From the NCBI GenBank assembly GCA_040380755.1, contig JBEIIL010000023.1:1-37009 (forward strand): DNA of 37,009 nt. Direction: 5' to 3'. Numbering within the stretch: position 1 is the first letter of the stretch; each line of letters starts with the position of its first letter. Positions 20,077-28,168 of the stretch are shown here, one piece after another. The notes under the pieces are model-generated. The model searched no databases, had not been told where the DNA came from, and saw nothing but the letters and a program-made list of their open reading frames with translations. Origin of the DNA: Alsobacter sp040380755 (GTDB lineage: Bacteria; Pseudomonadota; Alphaproteobacteria; Rhizobiales; Beijerinckiaceae). The translations under genes were made by a program, and so were the position numbers.

Positions 20077-20541
20077 CTACAGATAGGCGATGGCCCGGCC
20101 GGCAAGCAGCGCCAGCGTCCAGGCCAGGAAGGACAGGGCGGCATAGAGCGTCGCAGCCGGCGGCAGCACGCCGTCCACCAGCGCCCGACGGAAGCGGAAA
20201 TGGAAGACGGCCACGTTCAGCACGCCGAGCCCGATCATCGCCAGCTTGAACAGGAACGCCGGGTTCGTGCCGGCGGCCGTCGCCTCGGCGGAGAGGAGCA
20301 CCACCCCGGTGGGGATCTGCAGGGCGAGGCCGAAGGCCGCGACGCCCAGCGCCACCCGGTGCACGGGGACGGCACCGTCCCGTCGCAACAGCACAGCGAG
20401 GTCGAACACCGCGATCCCGCCGACCAGCAGCGCAGCGCCGAGCACATGCAGGAGATTGGCGAGCGGATACAGCCAGCTCAAGCCCCGCGCCAGCTGGCCG
20501 AGGGCCGAGGCTTCGAGTGTTGCGAGGGCAGCCTGGTACAC
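20077..20541 (-). CDS. Four-helix membrane protein, DUF6644-like
   Basis: A 154-residue integral membrane protein with four predicted helices. The first contains a buried His in PLANLLHVLGAALLVGG, a second histidine-bearing loop follows (VPVHRVALG), and NVAVFHFRFRRALVDG comes near the end of the third helix. These spaced histidines recall small b-type cytochrome-like or copper-related membrane proteins, but I cannot show haem binding. It resembles the uncharacterised DUF6644 family. The start is GTG, 7 nt after the stop of the DUF6152-like gene, so the two are translated as a pair. Together they look like a small envelope module that may feed a cofactor or metal to an oxidoreductase; this is inference. 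Confidence 0.7.
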   Translation of the reverse strand: MYQAALATLEASALGQLARGLSWLYPLANLLHVLGAALLVGGIAVFDLAVLLRRDGAVPVHRVALGVAAFGLALQIPTGVVLLSAEATAAGTNPAFLFKLAMIGLGVLNVAVFHFRFRRALVDGVLPPAATLYAALSFLAWTLALLAGRAIAYL

Positions 20542-20548
20542 CGGCGGG

Positions 20549-20935
20549 TCAGCGCAGTTCGAAGGTCTTGCCGGCGACGGTGATGCGCTCGGCCCGCATC
20601 TCGTGCGGCGTCCTGGTCGACGAATAGCCCTCGATGCTCACCACCGTGCCGACGGCCAGCATCTCCGGTGCAAGGCCGCGGGCCTGCATCCGGAAGATCG
20701 GCGCGAGCGTCGCCTCCCAGCGTGCACCCTCATGCTCCACCATCACGTGGACGTGCGGGTTGGACCATTCCATCATGGCCACCGGCCCCGTCATCGTGAA
20801 CACCTTGCCGGCATCATAGCTGCCCCAGCCGTGATGCGCCCACGCATCGCTGATCACCGCACCACCGAGCATGGCGCCACCGATCAGGGCGGCACCCAGC
20901 ACCGGTCCGGCTGTCCGTCGCGTCAATCGTGTCAT
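20549..20935 (-). CDS. Periplasmic DUF6152-like protein
   Basis: A 128-residue secreted protein. A Gly/Ala-rich signal peptide ends at about AWA, so the mature protein starts with His-His-Gly-Trp. The rest is a small beta-rich domain with more histidines (NPHVHVMVEHEG) and motifs such as TGPVAMMEWSNPHVHV typical of the uncharacterised DUF6152 family. The paired histidines at the mature N-terminus could bind metal or haem. The frame stays open to 21064, but the ATG at 20935 gives a complete signal peptide and is preferred. It is directly upstream of the membrane partner at 20541 on the same strand, and the mature N-terminus would be exposed to the periplasm. DUF6152 members often lie near quinoprotein or dehydrogenase genes; none is in this window. 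Confidence 0.78.
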   Translation of the reverse strand: MTRLTRRTAGPVLGAALIGGAMLGGAVISDAWAHHGWGSYDAGKVFTMTGPVAMMEWSNPHVHVMVEHEGARWEATLAPIFRMQARGLAPEMLAVGTVVSIEGYSSTRTPHEMRAERITVAGKTFELR

Positions 20936-21064
20936 CGCCTGGACCCCCGCGTCTGCAATCTCCCCAAGACGTAAGGCAGGCCGGCGCGCGATCAAGGGAG
21001 TGCGTCGCGTCCACCCGATCATCCCAGGCGGGCCTGTACGGCCGGCGGTTCCAGCTGCCAGCAC

Positions 21065-23308
21065 TCAGTCGCCCAGCTGGGCGCTGATCACGCAGATCAG
21101 GCCCTCCGGCGCAAAAATCATCTGGCTTTCGCCTCTCAGATCACCGGCGATGACCCGTTCCAGCAGCTTCGAGCCGAAGCCACGGGTTGTCGGCGGCTGG
21201 ACCGGAGGCCCGCCATGCTCTTCCCAGCGCAGGACGAGACGGTCGTCTGCGGCGGACCATGAAATCCGCACATGTCCGGCATCGTTCGACAGCGCGCCAT
21301 ACTTCGCTGCATTGGTGGCCAGCTCGTGCAGGCACATGGTCAGCGCCAGCGCGCTGTGCGCGTTGAGCCGCGTGTCGTCGCCCTCGACGTTCAGACGGTC
21401 GCCCGCACGCGAGACATGCGGCGCAAGCGCCTTGCCGACGACCTCGACAAGGCTGGCACTGGTCCAGTGCTGCTCGATCAGCGCGTCATGCGCCGCTGCA
21501 AGCGCCATCAGGCGCCCGTCGAAGGCCGTCCGCGCGGCCTCCGACACGCCCTCCCCGCGCAGGGTCTGGGTGGCGATGGCCTTGACCGTTGCCAGCGTGT
21601 TCTTGACCCTGTGGTTCAGCTCCTCGAGCAGCAGCTGGCGATCTGCCTCGGCCTGTTTGGCCGCCGAAATGTCACGCACGGTGCCGACCGTCCGGGTGGC
21701 GACACCATCCTCAAAGGTCACGTCGCCATTGGCCACCACCCATCGGATTTCTCCGGTGACGCGGTTGATCACCCGGTATTCCATCGCGAAATGCCCCTGC
21801 GAGCCCGGTTCGAGTGCGGCTGCCAACTGTGCCTCGACACCCGGAAGGTCGGCGGAGTGAACGCCGGCAGCGAACACCGCATAGTTCACCGGCTCGGGTT
21901 CGGGGACGCCCCACAGCGCCCGCACGGTCGCATCCCACTTGATCTCGCCGCTGCGCGGATCGTAGTCGTGTACCCCGAGTTGGCCGGCGGCCAACGCGAA
22001 GGCAAGCCGCGCCTCGCTCTCGCGCACACGTTCTTCCGCGCGGCGGCGATCCGTGAGGTCGGCGAACGTCACCGCAAACCCGTCATTGGCCTTGGCACAG
22101 GTCGCCCTGAGGAAGAGATCGCGGCCCTCGAGCGAATAGGCAAACTCCTGGGACCAGGGCAGGCCCGACTCCACCACGGCCACATAGGCGTCGAACCGGC
22201 CCGAGGTCTTGTTGTCAGGCATCTCCTCGAGCAGCCGCCTGCCATTGAACCAGCTCGCCGGCTTGCCGACGATCCGCTCGACCGCATCATTGGCGTAGAG
22301 CCAGCGAAAATCGACGATCCGGCCATCGGGACCGCGTTCGCTTTCCAGCACCATGAATCCGTCGATGGTCGTGTCCTGGATGGCGCGGAATCGGGCTTCG
22401 CTGGTGCGCAGTGCCTGCTCGGCCTGCGCCAGGTCGGTGATGTCGGCGACCACGTTCACGAGCCGGACGATCCGGCCATCCTCGTCGCGCGCCGCGACCT
22501 CGGCGTGGCCGAGCAGCGACAGCACATGGCCGTCCGGCCGCACGATCCGATAGCGGACCTGCAGCCGGTCCTCGGTCTGCAGATGGGCCTGGATCACCTC
22601 CGGGAGATGGCCTTCCTCCGGGTGGAGACTGGCTCTCCATTCGTCGTCCGGGCCGCCAGCCTGCCCGATCCCGCCGGGCAGTTCGATGCCAAACAGCGCG
22701 AGGCCTTCTTCCGACCAGATCCGCAGGCCGCGGGCGAAGTCGGTTTCCGAGGCGCCGATCCGCCCGACGCGCAGCGCCGACCGGTAGCGGATCTCGGCCT
22801 CGCGGGTCTGGATCTCAAGCCGCCGCTGCTTGGTGATGTCGCTGAAGTGGATCCCGACAAGCGTCTCACCGTCACCCGGGATCGGAAACGCATGGACCTC
22901 GAACCACCGTCCCAACGGCGCGAAACCATGCTGGGTCCGCGCCGCTTCACACCGCGTCGCCACGCGACCGTAAAACTGCGCCCAGAACGGATCGAGCCCG
23001 GGCGCGATCTCATAGGCGCGATTGCCGACCGCGCCGGTGAGACCGGTATGGCGTTCGAACGCGGCATTCATATCGACGAAGACGTAGTCAAAGGGCTCGC
23101 CGCCCGGGCCGAACACCATCGACACCACGGCAAACCCGTCGTCCAGGGCATCCAGTGCAGCGCTCCGCAGCTCCGCCACGCGCGGGGGAGGACGGTGCGG
23201 CCCGTCTTCGGCTGCATCGATCTTGCGGGAACGTTGACCGATATCGGTCGTCAAGGGGCAGCTCGCCTGTCGCGCACCCCGACAGGTTACGGTGTTGGCC
23301 GACCGCAA
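21065..23308 (-). CDS. Multi-PAS HWE-family sensor histidine kinase
   Basis: A 747-residue soluble kinase with no membrane helix. It has about four PAS domains in tandem: residues about 50-165 (FDYVFVDMNAAFERHTGLTG), 170-300, 300-425 (RFRAIQDTTIDGFMVLE) and 430-550. The C-terminal kinase core belongs to the HWE/HisKA_2 group common in alphaproteobacteria. The phosphoacceptor His is in ELNHRVKNTLATV (about residue 564), the N-box is CLHELATNAAKYGALS (about 660), the group's Trp-Glu motif is LRWEEHGGP and the G-box is TRGFGSKLLE. It likely senses small molecules, redox or light through PAS ligands; the ligand is not evident. No response regulator is adjacent, so it is an orphan kinase here. The reported start is a TTG at 23308; a TTG at 23254 is an alternative and neither has a strong ribosome site. 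Confidence 0.92.
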   Translation of the reverse strand: MRSANTVTCRGARQASCPLTTDIGQRSRKIDAAEDGPHRPPPRVAELRSAALDALDDGFAVVSMVFGPGGEPFDYVFVDMNAAFERHTGLTGAVGNRAYEIAPGLDPFWAQFYGRVATRCEAARTQHGFAPLGRWFEVHAFPIPGDGETLVGIHFSDITKQRRLEIQTREAEIRYRSALRVGRIGASETDFARGLRIWSEEGLALFGIELPGGIGQAGGPDDEWRASLHPEEGHLPEVIQAHLQTEDRLQVRYRIVRPDGHVLSLLGHAEVAARDEDGRIVRLVNVVADITDLAQAEQALRTSEARFRAIQDTTIDGFMVLESERGPDGRIVDFRWLYANDAVERIVGKPASWFNGRRLLEEMPDNKTSGRFDAYVAVVESGLPWSQEFAYSLEGRDLFLRATCAKANDGFAVTFADLTDRRRAEERVRESEARLAFALAAGQLGVHDYDPRSGEIKWDATVRALWGVPEPEPVNYAVFAAGVHSADLPGVEAQLAAALEPGSQGHFAMEYRVINRVTGEIRWVVANGDVTFEDGVATRTVGTVRDISAAKQAEADRQLLLEELNHRVKNTLATVKAIATQTLRGEGVSEAARTAFDGRLMALAAAHDALIEQHWTSASLVEVVGKALAPHVSRAGDRLNVEGDDTRLNAHSALALTMCLHELATNAAKYGALSNDAGHVRISWSAADDRLVLRWEEHGGPPVQPPTTRGFGSKLLERVIAGDLRGESQMIFAPEGLICVISAQLGD

Positions 23309-23390
23309 TTAAACATGTTCGGGCGCACCCGCCATGCGCGGGGCGTTTCGTCGGCCCCCGGGAGCATCTGCCGCAGGCTACAGCGAACAG

Positions 23391-23419
23391 GGGGCCGATC
23401 AGCGCTGCCGATCGGCCCC
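23391..23419 (-). terminator. 10-bp perfect hairpin downstream of the flavin reductase gene
   Basis: A perfect 10-bp stem (GGGGCCGATC at 23391-23400 and GATCGGCCCC at 23410-23419) encloses a 9-nt loop. It lies 20 nt beyond the stop of the Old Yellow Enzyme gene on the minus strand. There is no T-run, so termination is inferred from position and stem strength. It could also act on read-through transcription of the plus strand. Confidence 0.65.
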
Positions 23420-23439
23420 GCCTTGCCTTGACCCGGCAA

Positions 23440-24528
23440 TCAGCCAGCGACGGGATAGTCGCTGTAGCCCTCGAAGCCGGGTGTGTAGAACAGGTCCTGA
23501 CGCGCCTCGGCCAGCGCCGTGCCGTGCTTCATCCGGTCAACCAGGTCGGGATTCGCGATGAACGGCCGGCCAAACACCACCGCCTGCAGCAGGCCGGAGG
23601 CGAGCGCCGCCTCGCCGGTCTCGGCAGTGTAGCCGCCCGCGGCCAGCATGGGGCCCTTCACATGCGCCCGCATCACCTGCAGCGCACGCGCAGGATCGCC
23701 GGCATTGTTGAGCGCCTCGGCAAACGCCGTCGCGATCATCACATGCACATAGGCCATCTGGGCTGTCGGCAGCGCGTCGAGCAGCGCCGTGTGGGTCGCG
23801 ATCGGCTCGGCGTCGACCAGGTCGTTGAACATGTGGCCGGGTGAGATGCGAATGGCGGTCTTCTCGACGCCGATCGCCGCCGCGACGGCCTGCGTCACCT
23901 CGACGATGAACCGGATGCGCCCCTCCACGGTGGTGCCGTAGCCGTCGGTCCGCTGGTTCGTGTTGGTGGAGAGAAACTGGTTCAGCAGATAGCCATTGGC
24001 CGCATGCAGCTCGACACCGTCGAACCCGGCGGCGATGGCATTGCGGCTGCCCTGCACGAACTCCTCGATGAGAGCCGGCAGCTCGGTGGTCTCGAGCGCC
24101 CGCGGCGCCGGAAACGGCTGCATCTGCTGCTGATCGGTCCACATCGTGCCGGCCGGCGTCACCGCCGATGGCGCCACCGGCGCGTCCGGGATCTGCCGGT
24201 TCAACGGATGGGCGATGCGCCCGCAATGCATGATCTGCAGAAACATCTTGGCACCGTGGCTATGCACGGCGTCGGTCACGAGGCGCCACGCCGCGATCTG
24301 CTCGGGCGTGTGGATGCCGGGGGTCCGGCAATAGCCCTGGCCGGCAAAGCTCGGCTGGGTGCCTTCGGCAATGATCAGCCCGGCCGACGCGCGCTGGGCG
24401 TAATAGTCGACCACATGGGGCTGCGGCACGCCCAGAACGTTGGCGCGCTGGCGGGTGAGCGGCGCCATGACGACGGCATTCTGCAGGGACAGGGTGCCGA
24501 GCGTGGTCGGCTGGAAGAGCAGGGCCAT
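23440..24528 (-). CDS. Old Yellow Enzyme family alkene/nitro reductase (NemA-like)
   Basis: A 362-residue FMN-dependent TIM-barrel reductase that would use NAD(P)H to reduce activated alkenes, N-ethylmaleimide-type electrophiles or nitro compounds in the cytoplasm. The start MALLFQPTTLGTLSLQN matches family N-termini, and APLTRQRA, ELHAANGYLLNQFLS (His-x-x-Asn pair), QRTDGYG, FGRPFIANPDLVDR and the GYSDYP C-terminus are all in place. The LQLWH segment reads LQIMHCGRIAHP here, so the active-site Trp of the NemA/PETN reductase group is Met. The frame stays open upstream to 24660; the ATG at 24528 is chosen to give the standard N-terminus. A 13-bp palindrome lies 32 nt upstream. No NemR-type repressor is encoded nearby. 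Confidence 0.93.
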   Translation of the reverse strand: MALLFQPTTLGTLSLQNAVVMAPLTRQRANVLGVPQPHVVDYYAQRASAGLIIAEGTQPSFAGQGYCRTPGIHTPEQIAAWRLVTDAVHSHGAKMFLQIMHCGRIAHPLNRQIPDAPVAPSAVTPAGTMWTDQQQMQPFPAPRALETTELPALIEEFVQGSRNAIAAGFDGVELHAANGYLLNQFLSTNTNQRTDGYGTTVEGRIRFIVEVTQAVAAAIGVEKTAIRISPGHMFNDLVDAEPIATHTALLDALPTAQMAYVHVMIATAFAEALNNAGDPARALQVMRAHVKGPMLAAGGYTAETGEAALASGLLQAVVFGRPFIANPDLVDRMKHGTALAEARQDLFYTPGFEGYSDYPVAG

Positions 24529-24835
24529 GGGAACATCCGGGTTGGTTTGGGGCGCGGTCGGCGACCGTCGCCAAAGACGTAGGTGCGCGAGGCTGGAAGG
24601 AGTAGGTGCAGCCGATGACGAACGCGAGATGCACCACCGAAGTTGCGCGACCACACGCATGGTGCGAGCTCTCGCCGATCCTCAGCCAAGTCTCGCCCGC
24701 CGCAGGCCGACGGGAGGTCCATGCCCGTCACGACGCTTACGCGGTCATGCAGCCGCCCGGCGGGCGCAGCCTCGTGACCCTCACGCAGCCGTCAGGCGCT
24801 ACACTGACGGCAGCATTGGCCGCACAGGCTCCTGC
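24529..24835. other. Intergenic stretch between the flavin reductase and the importer ATPase
   Basis: This 307-nt stretch holds no convincing gene: the frames through it lack a ribosome site and a protein-like composition. It must contain the promoter of the reductase (minus strand) and the 3' end of the oxyanion operon, but I see no clear -35/-10 pair. The two notable pieces are the palindrome at 24560-24572 and a short GC hairpin (CGCCC, GGC, GGGCG) around 24750-24770. I see no riboswitch or tRNA. Confidence 0.6.
24560..24572. promoter_or_regulatory. 13-bp palindrome upstream of the flavin reductase gene
   Basis: GGCGAC, one base, GTCGCC form a perfect inverted repeat centred at 24566, 32 nt before the reductase ATG on the minus strand. 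The position fits an operator for a dimeric repressor, but no regulator is encoded nearby, and short GC palindromes occur by chance in DNA this GC-rich. Confidence 0.3.
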
Positions 24836-25618
24836 TCATGGCTCCAGGCGCCGCCCGGCCGCCGGCAGGAACGCCACCTCCGGCGCGGTGCCGACGAGAT
24901 CGACCCTGCAGCCATAGAGGGCCTCAAGGGCCTCGCGGCTGATCACGTCGGCAGACCGCCCGCTGGCGACGCACTGGCCCCCACGGATCAGCATGGCTCG
25001 GTCGGCGTGCCGGATGGCGTGGTTGGGATCATGGGTCGAGAACACCACCGCGAGGCCGGTTTCGGCGAGGCGACGGATCTCCGCCATGACGATCCCCTGA
25101 TTGCCGAAATCGAGGCTGGCGGTCGGCTCGTCGAGCACGACCAGCCGCGGCTCCTGGGCCAGCGCGCGGGCGATCAGGGCGAGCTGGCGCTCGCCACCTG
25201 AAATCAGCGTGTAGGGCCGCCCGGCCAGCGCCATGATCCCGAGGCGGGCGATAGCAGCGGCCGCCATCGCGCGGTCACGCTCCGACGGGCGGCTCAGCAC
25301 GCCGCCATGGGCGGTGCGGCCCATCAGCACCACGTCCTCGACCGTGAACGCAAAGGTCCCGGCATGCACCTGCGGCACATAGGCCAGCACTTTCGCCCGA
25401 TCCTTCAGCGCAAGCTCAGACAGGCGCCGCCCCGCGATCACGACCTCACCGGCGAGCGGCGGGATCAGGCCCAGCAGCGTCTTCAGCAGTGTCGTCTTGC
25501 CGCCGCCGTTCGGGCCCAGCAGCGCCAGGACCTCTCCCGGCCCGACGGCGATGTCGAGCCCCCGCCCGATCACCCGGTCACCATACCCGATGTCCAGCTG
25601 GCGGGCTTCGAGGATCAC
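24836..25618 (-). CDS. FecCD-type ABC importer ATPase (BtuD/MolC-like)
   Basis: A 260-residue ATPase of the iron-complex/vitamin B12 class of importers. It has Walker A GPNGGGKTT, the Q-loop in AYVPQVHAG, a signature ISGGERQLALIARAL, Walker B LVVLDEP and the switch His in FSTHDPNHAIRHADR. The start is GTG, overlapping the permease stop (GTGA), so it is the last gene of the oxyanion locus. A dimer of it would power the permease encoded just upstream. The class also includes MolC of the Haemophilus MolBCA molybdate/tungstate importer, and the neighbouring modA and mop genes make that substrate more likely than iron or B12. The signature starts with Ile rather than the usual Leu. Confidence 0.9.
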   Translation of the reverse strand: MILEARQLDIGYGDRVIGRGLDIAVGPGEVLALLGPNGGGKTTLLKTLLGLIPPLAGEVVIAGRRLSELALKDRAKVLAYVPQVHAGTFAFTVEDVVLMGRTAHGGVLSRPSERDRAMAAAAIARLGIMALAGRPYTLISGGERQLALIARALAQEPRLVVLDEPTASLDFGNQGIVMAEIRRLAETGLAVVFSTHDPNHAIRHADRAMLIRGGQCVASGRSADVISREALEALYGCRVDLVGTAPEVAFLPAAGRRLEP

Positions 25619-26628
25619 GACCAGGTCCGGTGCGATTTGCGCAGCAGCGCGATGAAGAAGGGCGAGCCGATGACGGCGGTGAGGATGCCGAGCGGCACCT
25701 CGACGCTCGACACCGTGCGCGCCACGGTGTCGATCAGCAGCAGGTAGCCGCCGCCCAGCACAGCTGCAGTCGGCAGCAGGCGCGGAAAGCTCGGCCCGAC
25801 GAGAAAGCGCGCCAGATGCGGCACGACGAGCCCGACCCAGCCGACAATGCCGGCGGCCGCGACGCTGGCGGCCGTCACCAGCGTCGCCGCCGCCACGACG
25901 GCGATCCGCAGCGGCCCGGTCGGCACGCCGAGCGCGCGGGCCTCCTCCTCGGGCAGGCTCATGGCGTTCATGCGCCAGCGCAGCGCCAGCAGCACCACGG
26001 TTCCGGCCAGGATCGGGCCGAACAGCGGCAGCAGGTCCGACGCGGTCGTGCCGGCGAGGCTGCCCAGCAGCCAGAAGGTCATGGCCGGCAGCTGGTTGTA
26101 GGGATCGGCCAGATACTTCATCAGCCCGACCCCGGCACCAAACAGCGAACCTGCGACCACCCCCGTCAGCACCAGCACGAGGACCGTATCGCCGCCCCGC
26201 ATCGTCGACCCGACAAGGTATACCAGCGCAACGGCCAGCAGGCCGCCCGCGAAGGCGCTGGCCTGGATGGCCAGCACCCCGAACGAGAAATAGATGGCAA
26301 TCACCGTGCCGAGCGCCGCGCCCGACGACGCCCCGAGAAGGTCAGGCGACACCAGCGGATTGCGGAACAGGCCCTGGAAGGCGGTGCCAGCAACCGACAG
26401 CGCCGCTCCGACCAGCACCGCCGCCACCACGCGCGGGCCGCGGATCTGCCAGATCACGGTCTCGACCACCACAGGCACACCGCTGGGATGGCCCGTGAGC
26501 TTCGCCGCCAGCACCTGCACGAGGTCGACAAGCGTCACCGGGTAGCGGCCGACCGCAAAAGCAAACGTGATGCCAGCCACCAGAACGCAGCCCGCGACCG
26601 CGAGACCACCCCGCGTACCGAGCTGCAT
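25615..26628 (-). CDS. FecCD-type ABC importer permease (BtuC/MolB-like)
   Basis: A 337-residue membrane protein with about nine to ten helices, matching the FecCD/BtuC family. Hallmarks include the VIWQIRGPRVVAAVLVGAAL start of the core, AGTAFQGLFRNPLVSPDLLGASSGA (the Gly-rich loop that contacts the ATPase), GIVGWVGLVVPHLARFLVG and the GGGYLLLIDTVARTV segment. It forms the substrate channel as a dimer. The ATG overlaps the binding-protein stop by one base (TGATG), and its stop overlaps the ATPase GTG. Together these three genes are a complete type II importer. Substrate class cannot be read from the permease; context suggests an oxyanion such as molybdate or tungstate. Confidence 0.92.
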   Translation of the reverse strand: MQLGTRGGLAVAGCVLVAGITFAFAVGRYPVTLVDLVQVLAAKLTGHPSGVPVVVETVIWQIRGPRVVAAVLVGAALSVAGTAFQGLFRNPLVSPDLLGASSGAALGTVIAIYFSFGVLAIQASAFAGGLLAVALVYLVGSTMRGGDTVLVLVLTGVVAGSLFGAGVGLMKYLADPYNQLPAMTFWLLGSLAGTTASDLLPLFGPILAGTVVLLALRWRMNAMSLPEEEARALGVPTGPLRIAVVAAATLVTAASVAAAGIVGWVGLVVPHLARFLVGPSFPRLLPTAAVLGGGYLLLIDTVARTVSSVEVPLGILTAVIGSPFFIALLRKSHRTWS

Positions 26629-27662
26629 CAGCCGCGCCCTGCGAGGATCTGGGCCGCCTGCGCGGCCGAGATCGGCAGATGGTAGAAGCGCGCGTGGAAA
26701 TCGCGCGCGATGGTGGCCAGATCCTCGGGGAACAGGTCACCGTACAGCACTTTGCCAAGCCACCACAACCCGAGCAGCCGGTTCACCGACGGCGGAAAAT
26801 CGACCCAGCCGAAGGGCAGCTTCGGCGCCAGATGCACCCGCCCGTAGCGGACCGCAGTGATCGCCGCCCAGGCCGGGTCGCTGCGCACGCTGGCGACGAA
26901 ATCGAGGTCGATCGCCACGATCACCTCGGGGTCCCACGCCAGCACCTGCTCGAGCGACACGGTGGCGAGCCCACCACGCCGCTCTCCTGCGACGTTTCGC
27001 GCTCCCATGATCTCGATCGACTCGACATTGATCGACCCGGTGAGGCCGGTTTCCAGCCCGCGCGGACCACGCGCGTAGTAGGTCCGCGGCCGGCGCTCAG
27101 CCGGCACCGACGCGACCCGCTCGCCGACGGTCTTCAGGATCGCCGCGGTATGGGCGGCGAGTTCGGCGCCCTCGCGCTCGCGCCGCACAAGCTGCCCGAG
27201 CCTGCGGTAGGTCTGCGCCGCCGCATCGAGACGGCCGTCGAGCAGCGCGTAGGGAATACCGGTCTGGCCCTGCACGCGGTCGGCCAGAGACACATAGGTC
27301 GCCTCGGTCGAGCCGACGTCGAGGATGAGGTCGGGCTTGAGCTGCAGCACGACCTCCAGATTGGCCGTGTTGCCACGCCCCGTCAGCCGTCCCACCTCGG
27401 GGCGAGTTCCGACATCGGGCAGCAGATAGGCGCGCTCCTCGGGCCGGTTGGCCCGCGGCCAACCGAGCAGCAGATCGGGCGCAAGCGTGTAGAGCAGGAT
27501 CGCCGCCGGCGGCCCCGCTGGGAACACCCGGGCGACCATCGAAGGCACCGGCACAAGTCGGCCGGCGGAATCGCGGATCGCGATCTCTTGCGCGTTGCCG
27601 GGAAGTGTCACCGCGGCGGCCGCAAGGCCGGCCAGCACGCTGCGACGATCAGGCATGGTCAT
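26628..27662 (-). CDS. FecB/BtuF-type periplasmic substrate-binding protein (MolA-like)
   Basis: A 344-residue periplasmic binding protein of the helical-backbone class used by FecCD importers. The N-terminus MTMPDRRSVLAGLAAAAV carries a twin-arginine-like pair before a hydrophobic segment and a cleavage site near GNA-QE. The two lobes contain family segments such as NLEVVLQLKPDLILDVG and LATVSLEQVLAWDPEVIVA, and the C-terminal lobe ends in FPPSVNRLLGLWWLGKVLYGDLFPED. The ATG at 27662 overlaps the TrmO-like stop (ATGA); an in-frame ATG two codons later is an alternative. Haemophilus MolA and related proteins bind molybdate/tungstate in this fold, which fits the linked modA and mop genes. The frame is open much further upstream, but that part overlaps two genes and is not coding. 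Confidence 0.9.
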   Translation of the reverse strand: MTMPDRRSVLAGLAAAAVTLPGNAQEIAIRDSAGRLVPVPSMVARVFPAGPPAAILLYTLAPDLLLGWPRANRPEERAYLLPDVGTRPEVGRLTGRGNTANLEVVLQLKPDLILDVGSTEATYVSLADRVQGQTGIPYALLDGRLDAAAQTYRRLGQLVRREREGAELAAHTAAILKTVGERVASVPAERRPRTYYARGPRGLETGLTGSINVESIEIMGARNVAGERRGGLATVSLEQVLAWDPEVIVAIDLDFVASVRSDPAWAAITAVRYGRVHLAPKLPFGWVDFPPSVNRLLGLWWLGKVLYGDLFPEDLATIARDFHARFYHLPISAAQAAQILAGRG

Positions 27663-28159
27663 CGTGGATCTCCCACCTGCACGTCGCCCGGCTGCGGCGG
27701 CGCCAGAGGCGTGAATACGGACCGGTCCGGCTTGAGGTCGATCAGCGGCGTGCCGTCGAGGCAGTCGAGCCCGCGCACATGCAGCACGGCCCCCTCGATC
27801 CTCTCGACAGTCACGATCTGCGTGCCGATCGGGTTCGGTCGCACCGGCGAGCGCAGCGAAAACACGCCCCGCGCCACACCGTCGCTCTTCGGGCTCTGGT
27901 GCACGATGTCGCGCCGGGACTCGTGCAGCCAGTACAGCACCTCGAGCCGCGGATAGGCCGCGACCCCGTCCAGCCCGCCGATCCAGGGCTCGAACAGCTC
28001 GATGGTGCAGAGCGGGCCATCCGGGCGTCCCTGGCGGGGACAGAGCAGCCGGTCCGTCCACGGCGTGCGGATGCGGCCGATGAACACCAGCCCGGCATCC
28101 GTGACCGGCGGCATGGCCACCGCCATTTCGCCGGGGCGCAGCTCGTTGCGGCGGACCAT
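27659..28159 (-). CDS. TsaA/TrmO-like (UPF0066) SAM-dependent methyltransferase domain protein
   Basis: A 166-residue protein of the TsaA/TrmO (UPF0066) family. E. coli TrmO methylates the N6 of threonylcarbamoyladenosine at position 37 of tRNA-Thr. Here the family signature is present: VFIGRIRTPW near the start, FEPWIGGLDGVAAYPRLEVLYWLHES, then FSLRSPVRPNPIGTQIV and LDCLDGTPLIDLKPDR. It is shorter than full-length TrmO (about 235 residues) and lacks the C-terminal extension. It sits between mop and the binding-protein gene, with a 9-nt gap before and a 4-nt overlap after, so it is a fixed part of the transporter operon. A tRNA role is possible, but placement hints at a role with the transporter's substrate or its cofactor. 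Confidence 0.88.
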   Translation of the reverse strand: MVRRNELRPGEMAVAMPPVTDAGLVFIGRIRTPWTDRLLCPRQGRPDGPLCTIELFEPWIGGLDGVAAYPRLEVLYWLHESRRDIVHQSPKSDGVARGVFSLRSPVRPNPIGTQIVTVERIEGAVLHVRGLDCLDGTPLIDLKPDRSVFTPLAPPQPGDVQVGDPR

Positions 28160-28168
28160 CGTCGCGGC

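Noticed and set aside
21272..23431. A 719-codon plus-strand frame across the HWE kinase
   Set aside because: Antisense to a gene with complete kinase and PAS motifs; no recognisable domain.
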